Assembly: GCA_030536995.1 (NCBI GenBank)
Contig: JAUNOY010000019.1
Coordinates: 1-55,746, forward strand
DNA: 55,746 nt
From: Eubacteriales bacterium
GTDB taxonomy: Bacteria > Bacillota > Clostridia > Lachnospirales > Lachnospiraceae
Direction of reading: 5' to 3'
Part shown: piece by piece, positions 29,404 to 38,284 of the stretch
How positions within the stretch are numbered: the stretch's first letter is position 1
Layout of the letters: each line of letters opens with the position of its first letter
Notes under the pieces: generated by a model
The model's input: the letters and a program-made list of their open reading frames with translations, nothing else
Told to the model about the DNA's origin: nothing
Databases searched by the model: none
Made by a program: the position numbers and the translations under genes

Positions 29404-31989
29404 TTATTCTGCTGTGCGGATTCTCTCCACAACGCTGGTACGGCATAGCCTGCGGTATCCAAGAACAGGGACAAGGAGCACTACCAGAAAGATAACAGGG
29501 GTACAGAGAATAATCGGGCTGACAGTAAACTTCCATGTGAAGAAAAAGAAGTTTGAACCTACCGGCCGCAGCCCTGCAATGCTTATGATGCTTCCTGCAA
29601 GAACGGACAGCGCTACAGTAAAGAGCGCATGGTAAGCGCCTTCCCACATCAGCATCTGCTGAAGCTGCTTTCCTGTCATTCCCACAGCCTCCAGCATGGC
29701 AAACTCCTGCTTTCTGGAAAGGATTCCCGTGATAATCGTGTTGACAAAGTTCAAAATTCCAATCAGGGCAAGAACACCTGTAAGAAGACCTCCGACAATG
29801 ACCATCATATTGCTTAAAGACTGAAACTCTTCCAGAAGACTTTCCTTTGAGGTGTAGGTAAGGTCCGGATTTACTGTCGTGGTATATTCCTCCAGAAAGC
29901 TCTCTACCCTTTCCTCTGTTTCGTCTTTTACGTTAAACATAGTTTTCATCGGCTGCTTCTCTCCCTCGTACCAGAAAAACTCCTCAGGCGGAAGCATGTA
30001 ATTTACCTCGAGCAATGCATAACTCTGCATTTCTGCCGCATAAGGCATATTTGCCACTGCCAGAACCTCATACTCCTTATCCTCTCCATTTTGTCCGGTA
30101 AGACGCACCTTTTCTCCCGGCTCATAGAAGCAAGCATGATTTTCGTTGTCCGCTCCCCATTCAATGCTGTTTACTACCACATACTTTCCTGTTGCAAATT
30201 TTTCCCAGTCAAGCTCTCCTTTTATAAACTCCAGCTTGTCAAAGATAATCCTGTCTATACCGTAAATCTTTCCGTCTACCGTATTATTTTTTTCATATCT
30301 TTCCAGATCCTGTAAAATAGACTCTCCCCATTCTGCAATCATATCGCCGAAAAGTTCCTCTTTTCTGCTCCAGATTCTTTCGTTAAAGGGCGCGTATTCT
30401 TCCTCTGTAAATTTCGGCATCCTGTAGGACAGATACACGCTTCCCATTTCTTCGACTTCCGGCATTGCCGCAATGGAATCGTAAATTTCTTTCGTAACCC
30501 CGTCGATTACATTCTCGTAAATGGCAGGATTGTCCACTGTGGCGTCTGCCACCATGAAATCGCTGACACTGCGGCTTGCCACATATTTATCCATGTCAAA
30601 GCCCTTTAAGATAGAATATACGCTGTTCAGAAGAATCAGGCTGACAGACAGGGAAAGCACTACAAGAACTGTTTTCTTTTTATTTCTTTTCAGGTTTTCC
30701 AGCGCAAAAGAATGCATGGAAATCTTTCTTGTTTTTTTGCCCTTTTTCTTCGCCTTTACAACAGAAGCGCCTTCTGTGAAGCGCACAGCCTCCACAGGGG
30801 ACACCTTCGCCGCGATTCTGCAGGGTCGGATACAACTGATATAAACAGTGATAAAGGAAAAAACTGCCGCTCCCACAAAAATCCATGGATTCACAGATGC
30901 ATTGGTAGTAACTGCCTCATTGTAGGTCAGATTACTCATTACGACCGGAAGAAGTCCTGCTCCTGCCCCGTACCCTGCAAGAAGCCCCAGAGGGATTCCC
31001 ACTGCGCAGAGGAAATACGCCTGTCTGCGGACAATCTGGCGAAGCTGCCTCTCTGTTGTTCCTATTGTTTTCAAAAGTCCGTAAAAGCGAATGTCACTGA
31101 AAACGTTAATATAAAAAATATTGTAAATAATAAGATAGCCTGCAAGGAGAATCACAGCAAGCATCACAATTCCCATGACAACTGTTTCGCTGTCCACATT
31201 GCTTGTGGCGTACGCCCAGTTCACACCCGTCGGCTTATTCTCGAACCCAAGACGCTCACTCAGCTTATCAAGCTGTCCCTCAATATCTATACTGCTTTTA
31301 AACATCACATCCACATTGTAGCGCCCTGCAAATCCCTCATCTATACTCTCCCCTTCTCCATAAGGAGTTGTTGGATACGGAGCCAGTTCCTCTACGTACT
31401 CTCTGGAAAGGCAGAGTACCTGAGACATGGAGACAGGATCTCCCGTAAACCAGCCGGACAGAGTAAATTCCTGCTCATATTCCCTGCCGTCCAGAGTAAA
31501 TGTGATAACTGCCTTTTCACCCAATTTACAAGGGACGCCAAGCGCCTCGAGAGTAAGCGTACTTGCTGCGAAATCATATTTTTCTTTTGGCAGGGTTCCT
31601 TCTTCCGGATAACAGAAAGACATTTTCGCTTCCAGCTCCTCGTAATATCCCATTTCTGTACGAACCTTTTTAAGTGGCTCGTTGGTGGCATCTGCAAAGG
31701 CAATTCGAAAAGAAGCCTCCTTAATTTCTTTGTCTGCCATTACCTTTTCTGCTTCTTCCTTTGTGAGATACTTATATCCTGCGTGAGCACTTCCCCCAAC
31801 CTGACGAAAAGTAGATTCCTGACTTTTTTCCACAAGACTTCCGCCGATGGTAAAAAGAGCGGTAAAAAGCACTGAGGTAAGGATAATGGCGCAGACTGCA
31901 ATCAGATTTCTGCTGCCTCTTGCCTTAAGAGAGCGAAGAGCAATCTTTGTCACCGTTTTTTTATTTTTTACTTTACGCATTTTTCTCAC
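29404..31989 (-). CDS. FtsX-type ABC transporter permease
   Basis: 861-aa membrane protein with two FtsX/MacB-core repeats. The first helix (about residues 28-50) precedes a large extracellular loop; three helices follow at about 270-390, then a second unit with a helix near 440, another extracellular domain, and three helices near 730-850. This is the fold of exporters or sensors of peptides and antibiotics in Firmicutes. It overlaps the ATPase gene by 4 nt. In related operons a response regulator and histidine kinase gene precede the ATPase gene; here only the kinase is adjacent. Confidence 0.88.
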   Translation of the reverse strand: MRKMRKVKNKKTVTKIALRSLKARGSRNLIAVCAIILTSVLFTALFTIGGSLVEKSQESTFRQVGGSAHAGYKYLTKEEAEKVMADKEIKEASFRIAFADATNEPLKKVRTEMGYYEELEAKMSFCYPEEGTLPKEKYDFAASTLTLEALGVPCKLGEKAVITFTLDGREYEQEFTLSGWFTGDPVSMSQVLCLSREYVEELAPYPTTPYGEGESIDEGFAGRYNVDVMFKSSIDIEGQLDKLSERLGFENKPTGVNWAYATSNVDSETVVMGIVMLAVILLAGYLIIYNIFYINVFSDIRFYGLLKTIGTTERQLRQIVRRQAYFLCAVGIPLGLLAGYGAGAGLLPVVMSNLTYNEAVTTNASVNPWIFVGAAVFSFITVYISCIRPCRIAAKVSPVEAVRFTEGASVVKAKKKGKKTRKISMHSFALENLKRNKKKTVLVVLSLSVSLILLNSVYSILKGFDMDKYVASRSVSDFMVADATVDNPAIYENVIDGVTKEIYDSIAAMPEVEEMGSVYLSYRMPKFTEEEYAPFNERIWSRKEELFGDMIAEWGESILQDLERYEKNNTVDGKIYGIDRIIFDKLEFIKGELDWEKFATGKYVVVNSIEWGADNENHACFYEPGEKVRLTGQNGEDKEYEVLAVANMPYAAEMQSYALLEVNYMLPPEEFFWYEGEKQPMKTMFNVKDETEERVESFLEEYTTTVNPDLTYTSKESLLEEFQSLSNMMVIVGGLLTGVLALIGILNFVNTIITGILSRKQEFAMLEAVGMTGKQLQQMLMWEGAYHALFTVALSVLAGSIISIAGLRPVGSNFFFFTWKFTVSPIILCTPVIFLVVLLVPVLGYRRLCRTSVVERIRTAE

Positions 31990-32657
31990 CGCCTTTCCAG
32001 AATTTTGCCGTCCTCAATACGGACAATTCTGTCTGCAAGCTGGGCAATTTCCTCGTTATGGGTAATCATTACAATTGTCTGACTGAATTTCTCACTTGTA
32101 ACTTTCAAAAGCCCCAGAACGTCCTGACTTGTGGAAGAATCCAGATTTCCTGTAGGCTCGTCAGCAAGGATAATTGCTGGCTTGGCTGCAAGGGCACGTG
32201 CAATGGCGACACGCTGCTGCTGACCTCCTGAAAGCTGACTGGGAAGATTGTTCAGCTTCTTTTCCAGCCCAAGAAGGCGAATGATTTCTTTAATATAGGT
32301 TTTATCTATAACGCCTCCGTCAAGCTGTACCGGAAGAACAATGTTTTCATATACATTCAGAACAGGAACCAGATTGTAGCTCTGGAAGACGAATCCTATT
32401 TTTCTCCTGCGAAATACACACAATTCATCTTTTTTCAAGTCGTAAATATCTTTTCCGTCCACATAGACCTTCCCGCCGGTGGGATAGTCAAGCCCTCCCA
32501 GCATGTGAAGAAGGGTAGATTTTCCGGAACCGGAGGAACCTACAACTGCTACAAATTCTCCTTTTTTTACACACATGCTCACTCCGTCAAGAGCCTTTAC
32601 CATATTTTCATCTTTTCCATAATATTTTTTAAGGTTTTCTGTTTTTAAAATTTCCAT
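31986..32657 (-). CDS. ABC transporter ATP-binding protein (MacB/BceA type)
   Basis: 223-aa ATPase with Walker [11 protein letters not shown]-loop [13 protein letters not shown] signature [16 protein letters not shown], Walker [13 protein letters not shown] and the switch His in MITHNEEIA. It energises the FtsX-type permease encoded directly downstream with a 4-nt overlap. The ATG at 32657 has AAAGGA upstream and begins at the normal family N-terminus; the longer frame to 32744 is not needed. Substrate likely a cell-envelope-active peptide or similar, by family only. Confidence 0.92.
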   Translation of the reverse strand: MEILKTENLKKYYGKDENMVKALDGVSMCVKKGEFVAVVGSSGSGKSTLLHMLGGLDYPTGGKVYVDGKDIYDLKKDELCVFRRRKIGFVFQSYNLVPVLNVYENIVLPVQLDGGVIDKTYIKEIIRLLGLEKKLNNLPSQLSGGQQQRVAIARALAAKPAIILADEPTGNLDSSTSQDVLGLLKVTSEKFSQTIVMITHNEEIAQLADRIVRIEDGKILERR

Positions 32658-32792
32658 ATAATATCCTTTCCCCCTGCCACAGAAAAAAGGACAGGGAATT
32701 GTTTTTTCCACTGTCCTTAGTATAACATCATCTTCTTTCCACAATCTTTCGGAAATCTAACAGTTTTGAAAGATTATGAAATTTTTCTTTTT

Positions 32793-33629
32793 TTACAGCC
32801 TAGGAAGATACATGGTAAAGGTACTTCCCTCACCGGGAGAAGAGGTCACCTTTATATACCCGTCCTGTTTCCTGAGAATTTCTCTTGCAAGGTAAAGTCC
32901 GATTCCTACTCCTTCTTCCTCCCGCACCTTTTCGGAGCGGTAAAATCTCTGGAAAATTTTCGGAATCTCCTCTTCTGATATGCCGATTCCACAATCTTTC
33001 ACACTGACAGCCCCATACATTTCATAGGCTCTCGCTGAAAGAGTGATTTCCGAAGCCGGAGGGCTGTATTTCACAGCATTGTCAAGAATATTGTAAAGGG
33101 CTTCCGCTGTCCACTTTTTATCAAAAAGGAGAGGAAATGGATTGGGACAAATCACCCTTACTTTCATTCTTTTTTGAGATGCTTTCGGACGAATCTCCGA
33201 TACTGCCGCATCAAGAAGCTCTGACACAGTTCCTTCTGCAGGCATCATTCCAAGGATTCCGCTCTCCAGCCTTGACATTTTTGTCAGAGCCTGGAGAAGG
33301 AAGTCCAGTTTTTCTGTCTGAGCACGAATCTGGCGAATCATCTCTGCCTCTTCCGGATCTTTCAGCCGCTCCTCCAGAAGTTCTCCATATAGCCTAATAT
33401 TGGCAATCGGCGTTCTGGTCTGATGAGCAATATCGGAAATCATACTTTTCATGCTTTCTCTTTCTGATTCCAGATTCTTTTTCGAAATCACTGAAGCTTC
33501 CAGGAAATGCTTCCACTTTGCCTCCACTCTGGAAAGCTCTGTCTCATCATATCTGCTTTCTGTAAATTCTCCGCGGATACCCTCGTCAAGCATCTCATTA
33601 AGCCTGTTCCAGTTTTTACGTCTCCACAT
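32793..33629 (-). CDS. Sensor histidine kinase lacking membrane segments, probably N-terminally truncated
   Basis: 278-aa kinase with a complete catalytic core: His69 in ISDIAHQTRTPIANIRLYGE (20 residues), then NILDNAVKYSPP, DCGIGISEEEI, and VGIGLYLAREILR. The N-terminus begins in the middle of what is normally the region after two membrane helices in this family (as I recall it), so sensor helices are missing. The reading frame is open upstream into the end of the flavoprotein gene but without a start codon. AAAGG sits before the ATG. No response regulator gene is adjacent; the only orphan candidate lies at 44494-45162 on the same strand. Operon: kinase, then ATPase and permease. Confidence 0.78.
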   Translation of the reverse strand: MWRRKNWNRLNEMLDEGIRGEFTESRYDETELSRVEAKWKHFLEASVISKKNLESERESMKSMISDIAHQTRTPIANIRLYGELLEERLKDPEEAEMIRQIRAQTEKLDFLLQALTKMSRLESGILGMMPAEGTVSELLDAAVSEIRPKASQKRMKVRVICPNPFPLLFDKKWTAEALYNILDNAVKYSPPASEITLSARAYEMYGAVSVKDCGIGISEEEIPKIFQRFYRSEKVREEEGVGIGLYLAREILRKQDGYIKVTSSPGEGSTFTMYLPRL

Positions 33630-33696
33630 AGCAAGCCTTTCTTTCGGATAGCTTCTGACTGTTTTCGGTTTAAAACTTATATTCTGTACAGATTTA

Positions 33697-36279
33697 TCAG
33701 CAGGTTGCGCCGCCTGTCAGATGCTTCTGCGCTTTGATGTTTTCACTTTTTCTGTTCATCAGGTCGTTTGCAAGAAGCTGCTCCTGTACGTTTTCGAAGC
33801 CAAGACGGGCTACAGTATCTGCGAAACGCTCTCCTGTATTTCCCTGCTCACGGAAGAGAAGGATTGCTTTTTCCACAATTGCAAGTACCTCTTCTCTGTC
33901 TGTAAATACCTTGTCAAGATAACGTCCCTGAGCTACCTTCTTTCCCCAGCGTCCGCCAATGTAAATGCGATAACCGTTGGTGTAGTCCTCGATTGCATGG
34001 AACGGACAGTTGCCTACGCAGCGTCCGCAGTGGTTGCAGGCATTCTCGTCAATGATAAGCTTGCCATTTTCCACCTTAGCCACCTTGATCGGACAGTTTT
34101 TCTCAATACGACAGATTTTACATCCGCGACATTTTTCGTAGTCAACATGCGGAATACGCTGACCAATGATTCCAAGGTCATTAAGATCCGGTTTCACGCA
34201 GTTATTCGGACATCCGCCTACTGCAATTTTGAATTTATGAGGAAGCTTCACATCTGCATAGCCATGGAAGAATCTCTCATGGATTTCTTCTGAAAGACCA
34301 AATGTATCAATCAGACCGTACTGGCAGGTTGTTCCTTTACAAGATACCACAGGTCTTACCTTGGAGCCTGTTCCGCCCATTTCAAGCCCGGCCTGCATCA
34401 GATATTCACGAAGAGGCTCGATATTGTCGAACGGAACCCCCTGAATCTCCATTGTCAGACGGGATGTCATTGTCACTTCACCGCTTCCGAAGATTTCTGC
34501 TGCATCTGCAATTGCTTTCGCCTCTTCTGCTGTGATTTTTCCGTTTCTGGTAATAACACGGCCGTTGAATTTGTCCGCGGTATTTTTATCTTTCAGGAAT
34601 CCCAGAGCTTTTACTCTTTTTTCTTCTTCCGGAGATACTTCAGCCTCTGTACGAGGAACCTTCACATCATTTACAAACTGTGCGCCTTCCAGTACAACGG
34701 TATTTTTGTATCCGTAGTAGCTGAGACGGTTCTGAAGAAAATAGCTTCTCTTTCCTCTTGCACAGACAAGAAGAAGCTTGTCTTCTTTGGAAAGCCCCTC
34801 AATTTCTCCGTTTACTTTTCCAAGCTCCACATAAGTAGCTCCGTGAATAGTCGGAACAGGGCTTACATCGATCACTTTGTAATCTTTCGCCTTGCCCGCT
34901 GCATACTCCGCCGGAGTCATGCTGACTAAAGTTCCATTTATCTTGTTGAGCAGGATGTAAGCAACCTGTACAAAAGGATGAATTGCAGTTGAAAATGGTG
35001 GAGCATATGCAAAATCCGCATTTTCGAAATCTTCCAGAACAGCTCCCATATTGATTCCCATTACTGCAATATCTACCATTTTATCAACAGCTCCAGGACC
35101 GAATACCTGTACACCGAGAAGCTTGTGGCTATCTTTGTCCGCAATCATCTTTGTAATAAAGAAGCTGGAATCCGGATAATAATGTGCCTTATCATCTGTA
35201 GGAGCTACAACAGTGACAACCTCGTAGCCTGCTGCCTTTGCCTGCTCTTCTGTAAGACCGGTACGTCCGATGTTCATTCCCGGAAGCTTCACAACTCCTG
35301 TTCCCAAAACACCCGGATATGTCTTATTCTTACCTGCAAGAACCTGTGCCAGTGTTCTGCCTTCCATATTTGCGGAAGAGCCCATCGGCGACCACTGAGG
35401 TTTACCTGTAATCCGATTTGTCACCATCACGCAGTCACCTGCTGCATAAACATCCTCTTTGTTTGTCTTCATGGTATTGTCCACAAGGATAGTTCCTTTG
35501 AACATTTCGATTCCGCTATCCACAAGAAACTCTGTATTCGGACGGATTCCTGCTGCCATGATCAGAAGATCACATCCAAGCACTCCTGCTGTTGTTTTCA
35601 CTCCTGTCACTGCCTCTGTACCCAGAATTTCTTCTGCCTTTGTTCCTGTAATAACACGGATTCCTTCTCTGAGAAGATGCTTTTTTGTATATGCTGCCAT
35701 CTCAGGATCCACAATATTCGGGAGAACCTGAGCAGCAAAATCAATGACTGTTACCTGTACACCTTTTGCCTTCAGATTTTCTGCTGCTTCCAGACCGATG
35801 AATCCAGCTCCGATTACTACCGCTTTTTTTACGCCTTTTTCTTCTACATAAGAACGAATGGCAATAGCATCGTCCGGTGTACGCATTTTAAACACACCCT
35901 GTTTGTCTGTTCCTTCTATCGGAAGAGTTGCCGGAGATGCGCCTACAGCCAGAACCAGCTTATCATAAGAACAGACTTCTTCTGCGCCTGTCTCTGTATC
36001 TCTTACTGTGACTTCTTTTTTATCTGCATCAAGGGCAATGGCTTCTTTTCCTGTACGAACCTCTACTCCTGTAAGCGCAGCATATTTCTGCGGGGTATTT
36101 ACGATCAGCTCGTCGCGGCTTTCAATAAGACCGCCCACATAATATGGAAGGCCACAGCCTGCGTAAGAAATATCTCTATCTTTGGTAATTACAATAACTT
36201 CTGCACTTCTGTCTTCTCTTTTTAATTTGGCTGCTGTCTTTGTTCCTGCAGCAACGCCTCCAATGATCAATACTTTCAT
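33697..36279 (-). CDS. Fused FAD disulfide reductase / rhodanese / sirohaem-4Fe-4S / ferredoxin protein
   Basis: 860-aa multidomain redox enzyme. Residues 1-445 are a CoA-disulfide-reductase/NADH-oxidase-like flavoprotein (FAD motif GGVAAGTKTA, active Cys42 in SYAGCGLPYY, NAD motif VVIGAGFIGLEAAE, AAGDC near 279). Residues about 460-545 form a rhodanese domain with active Cys506 in CARGKRS. Residues about 570-705 resemble one sulfite/nitrite reductase half with Cys647, Cys652, Cys690 and Cys694 as the likely sirohaem-[4Fe-4S] ligands. Residues 714-760 carry two ferredoxin-type clusters (Cys717/720/723/729 and 748/751/754/758). A role in sulfur reduction or polysulfide handling is likely but unproven. 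The DUF134 regulator gene precedes it by 25 nt. Confidence 0.85.
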   Translation of the reverse strand: MKVLIIGGVAAGTKTAAKLKREDRSAEVIVITKDRDISYAGCGLPYYVGGLIESRDELIVNTPQKYAALTGVEVRTGKEAIALDADKKEVTVRDTETGAEEVCSYDKLVLAVGASPATLPIEGTDKQGVFKMRTPDDAIAIRSYVEEKGVKKAVVIGAGFIGLEAAENLKAKGVQVTVIDFAAQVLPNIVDPEMAAYTKKHLLREGIRVITGTKAEEILGTEAVTGVKTTAGVLGCDLLIMAAGIRPNTEFLVDSGIEMFKGTILVDNTMKTNKEDVYAAGDCVMVTNRITGKPQWSPMGSSANMEGRTLAQVLAGKNKTYPGVLGTGVVKLPGMNIGRTGLTEEQAKAAGYEVVTVVAPTDDKAHYYPDSSFFITKMIADKDSHKLLGVQVFGPGAVDKMVDIAVMGINMGAVLEDFENADFAYAPPFSTAIHPFVQVAYILLNKINGTLVSMTPAEYAAGKAKDYKVIDVSPVPTIHGATYVELGKVNGEIEGLSKEDKLLLVCARGKRSYFLQNRLSYYGYKNTVVLEGAQFVNDVKVPRTEAEVSPEEEKRVKALGFLKDKNTADKFNGRVITRNGKITAEEAKAIADAAEIFGSGEVTMTSRLTMEIQGVPFDNIEPLREYLMQAGLEMGGTGSKVRPVVSCKGTTCQYGLIDTFGLSEEIHERFFHGYADVKLPHKFKIAVGGCPNNCVKPDLNDLGIIGQRIPHVDYEKCRGCKICRIEKNCPIKVAKVENGKLIIDENACNHCGRCVGNCPFHAIEDYTNGYRIYIGGRWGKKVAQGRYLDKVFTDREEVLAIVEKAILLFREQGNTGERFADTVARLGFENVQEQLLANDLMNRKSENIKAQKHLTGGATC

Positions 36280-36304
36280 ATTTTTCTCCTATTCTGATGG
36301 AATT

Positions 36305-36652
36305 TCAATCTTCCTGATTTCTGTGACAACAATACTTCTCATTGATACATTCCGGGCGCAGCTTCTCACACACAATCACGTCTCCGCCACTGATGGTGAT
36401 GCCTCGTCCATTTATCAGTGCATCTGCCAGCTTATGTCTTGCTTCATCATATATTCGTGTCACTGTCGGACGGGAAATATCCATTTTTACAGCACACTGC
36501 TGCTGGGTAAGCTTAACAAAATCCAGAAGTCGTATCACCTCATATTCATCGTAGGTAATGTTTATACATTCCTCTCTGGATGCTCCCTCAGGAATATATT
36601 CCGTAATTTTCGGCTTCGAACAGATACATCTGCATTTTTGCGGTCTTGCCAT
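36305..36652 (-). CDS. DUF134 (UPF0251) DNA-binding protein
   Basis: 115-aa small regulator. The N-terminus has a Cys-rich KCRCICSKP motif, the middle a sigma-70 region-4-like helix-turn-helix (LTQQQCAVKMDISRPTVTRI, 20 residues), and the C-terminus further cysteines (CEKLRPEC, YCCH) that could bind metal or a cluster. The family is often linked to redox or iron-sulfur genes. It is first in an operon with the flavoprotein fusion and has a promoter buried in a perfect inverted repeat 110-145 nt upstream, which suggests autoregulation. The signal is unknown. Confidence 0.82.
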   Translation of the reverse strand: MARPQKCRCICSKPKITEYIPEGASREECINITYDEYEVIRLLDFVKLTQQQCAVKMDISRPTVTRIYDEARHKLADALINGRGITISGGDVIVCEKLRPECINEKYCCHRNQED

Positions 36653-36744
36653 GCCTCCTCCTCTCTATGGCTCCCATAAAATTCTGCATTCTCCGGCATC
36701 TCCCGCCGTTGACGCATGATTTTCTTCTGTTTTTCGTCCCCCTT

Positions 36745-36796
36745 AATTTACTCCGTTGATGAACATATGTCAACATTATTTCTAACATATGTTCAT
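36745..36796 (-). promoter_or_regulatory. Promoter and palindromic operator of the DUF134-flavoprotein operon
   Basis: Perfect 12-nt inverted repeat ATGAACATATGT (36759-36770) / ACATATGTTCAT (36785-36796) with a 14-nt spacer. Each arm contains the palindrome ACATATGT. The minus-strand -35 TTGACA (36768-36773) lies on the proximal arm and a -10-like TAAATT (36745-36750) follows at 17 nt. A bound protein would hide the -35. Confidence 0.68.
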
Positions 36797-36865
36797 AATG
36801 ATTTCTTATGGAAGATATAAGTAAAACAATAAAAACAGCATTTAGCATACATAAAAAACAGAATA

Positions 36866-36892
36866 CCCCGAGAGTACCAAAGACTCCCGAGG
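36866..36892. terminator. Intrinsic terminator of the second sugar permease operon
   Basis: Ten-pair stem CCTCGGGAGT / ACTCTCGGGG with two G-T pairs. On the minus strand it is followed by TATTCTGTTTTTT; on the plus strand TTTTCATTTTT follows. Confidence 0.78.
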
Positions 36893-36920
36893 TTTTCATT
36901 TTTGAAGAAAACTATAATAT

Positions 36921-38270
36921 TTATCCCTTCACTCCGGAAGCCACAATGCTCTGCTTTAATTGCTTTGAGAACAGAATTGATAGCAAAATAACCGGTGTGA
37001 TAGTTACCACCGCCAGACCCATGAGGGCATTTTGTTTGGTCCCAGCGTTGTTTGATATATTATAGAGGGCTACATTTAAAGTCCAAAGATTCTGATCCTC
37101 TGTAACCAGCCATGCCCAGAAAAAATCATTCCAGTTTCCAATAAATGTCTGAAGTGCGATCAGGGAAATGATCGGTTTAGACAAAGGCATACAGATTCTT
37201 GTATAGAGATACCAGCTTCCGGCTCCGTCCAGTGATGCTGCCTCAAAATAACTTCCCGGTATCTGATCGAAAAAGCCCTTATACAGATATACGTAAAATC
37301 CATAGGGATAAAGGAATGGCAGCAACAGAGCCGCGTAATTATTATAGGCTCCCATATCCCGATACATAATCAGCTGAGGCAGCATAATGCTGGCAAACGG
37401 TACCATCATTCCTCCCAGGAAAAACAAAAGTACAAATTTTCCGGCTCTTGGAGAAAGCTGTCTGCTAATTACAAATGCACACACTGAGCAAAGGATTACC
37501 TGTGCGATCATGGCAAACCCGATTACGATCACACTGTTCATTACAAAAGTCAGAAAACCGTATTTTACTACTCGCTCGCTTTGAGGATAAATATAGGCAG
37601 GCATATCAAGGTAGTATTTAAAGCTTTCGAGATTGAGAATATTTTTCGTTTTATCCCCTATCTTTATAAGATTTCCGGACGTCGTATATTTTTCTTTCAG
37701 CATAGAAGAAATATCCTGCTCAAATTGTGTTCCCAGTCCTTCTTCCACAGATACTTCCAGTCCCTGAGGATCAAATTCATACCCAATGGATTCGCAGGCT
37801 CTTATATATCTGTCTTCGTGGAGGAGAACTTCTTTTTTGATAGCGGTTCTTTTATAAATACCATAGTCACATTCCATCTGAAGTTTCATCTGATGAGCTC
37901 TGGAATGGAAAAGCGTTTTCCCGTCTCTCATTCCATATACTTGAATCTCCATAATAGACTGATCTGCAAATTTGAAGTTCGTACCAAACATGGCAAGAAC
38001 ATTATCCTGCATCATCACATCCTTCATCTCTTCTTCACTTTCAAACTCCTGTCCTGTGTAATCCAGAACAAGAGATACACTGTTCGCCTTTGCGGGAAGC
38101 AGCTTCGGAGGAACCTCATAAATTTTGGAATTGTCCTTCATGGAACTGGAAACTGCAAAAATCATCGGATACAGCATCAGCGCCGCAAACAGCAGGGACA
38201 CGGTGACAGCTACGATTTTCAGGCGGCGTTCCGCTTTTCCGTAACGAATTTTATTCTTATTTCTTTTCAT
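36921..38270 (-). CDS. MalG-type sugar permease with extracytoplasmic insertion
   Basis: 449-aa CUT1 permease, much longer than the usual 270-300 aa. The first helix (about residues 18-40) is followed by roughly 180 hydrophilic residues (about 55-235) before the next helix, and then the usual permease core with the EAA loop YFEAASLDGAGSWYLYTRIC (20 residues) and C-terminal VASGVKG. With standard topology the insertion lies outside the cell. AAGGAGG precedes the ATG. It is encoded 14 nt after the MalF-type partner; their binding protein is divergent at 39446. No ATPase gene nearby. Sugar unknown. Confidence 0.87.
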   Translation of the reverse strand: MKRNKNKIRYGKAERRLKIVAVTVSLLFAALMLYPMIFAVSSSMKDNSKIYEVPPKLLPAKANSVSLVLDYTGQEFESEEEMKDVMMQDNVLAMFGTNFKFADQSIMEIQVYGMRDGKTLFHSRAHQMKLQMECDYGIYKRTAIKKEVLLHEDRYIRACESIGYEFDPQGLEVSVEEGLGTQFEQDISSMLKEKYTTSGNLIKIGDKTKNILNLESFKYYLDMPAYIYPQSERVVKYGFLTFVMNSVIVIGFAMIAQVILCSVCAFVISRQLSPRAGKFVLLFFLGGMMVPFASIMLPQLIMYRDMGAYNNYAALLLPFLYPYGFYVYLYKGFFDQIPGSYFEAASLDGAGSWYLYTRICMPLSKPIISLIALQTFIGNWNDFFWAWLVTEDQNLWTLNVALYNISNNAGTKQNALMGLAVVTITPVILLSILFSKQLKQSIVASGVKG

Positions 38271-38284
38271 CGTCTTGCCCCTCC

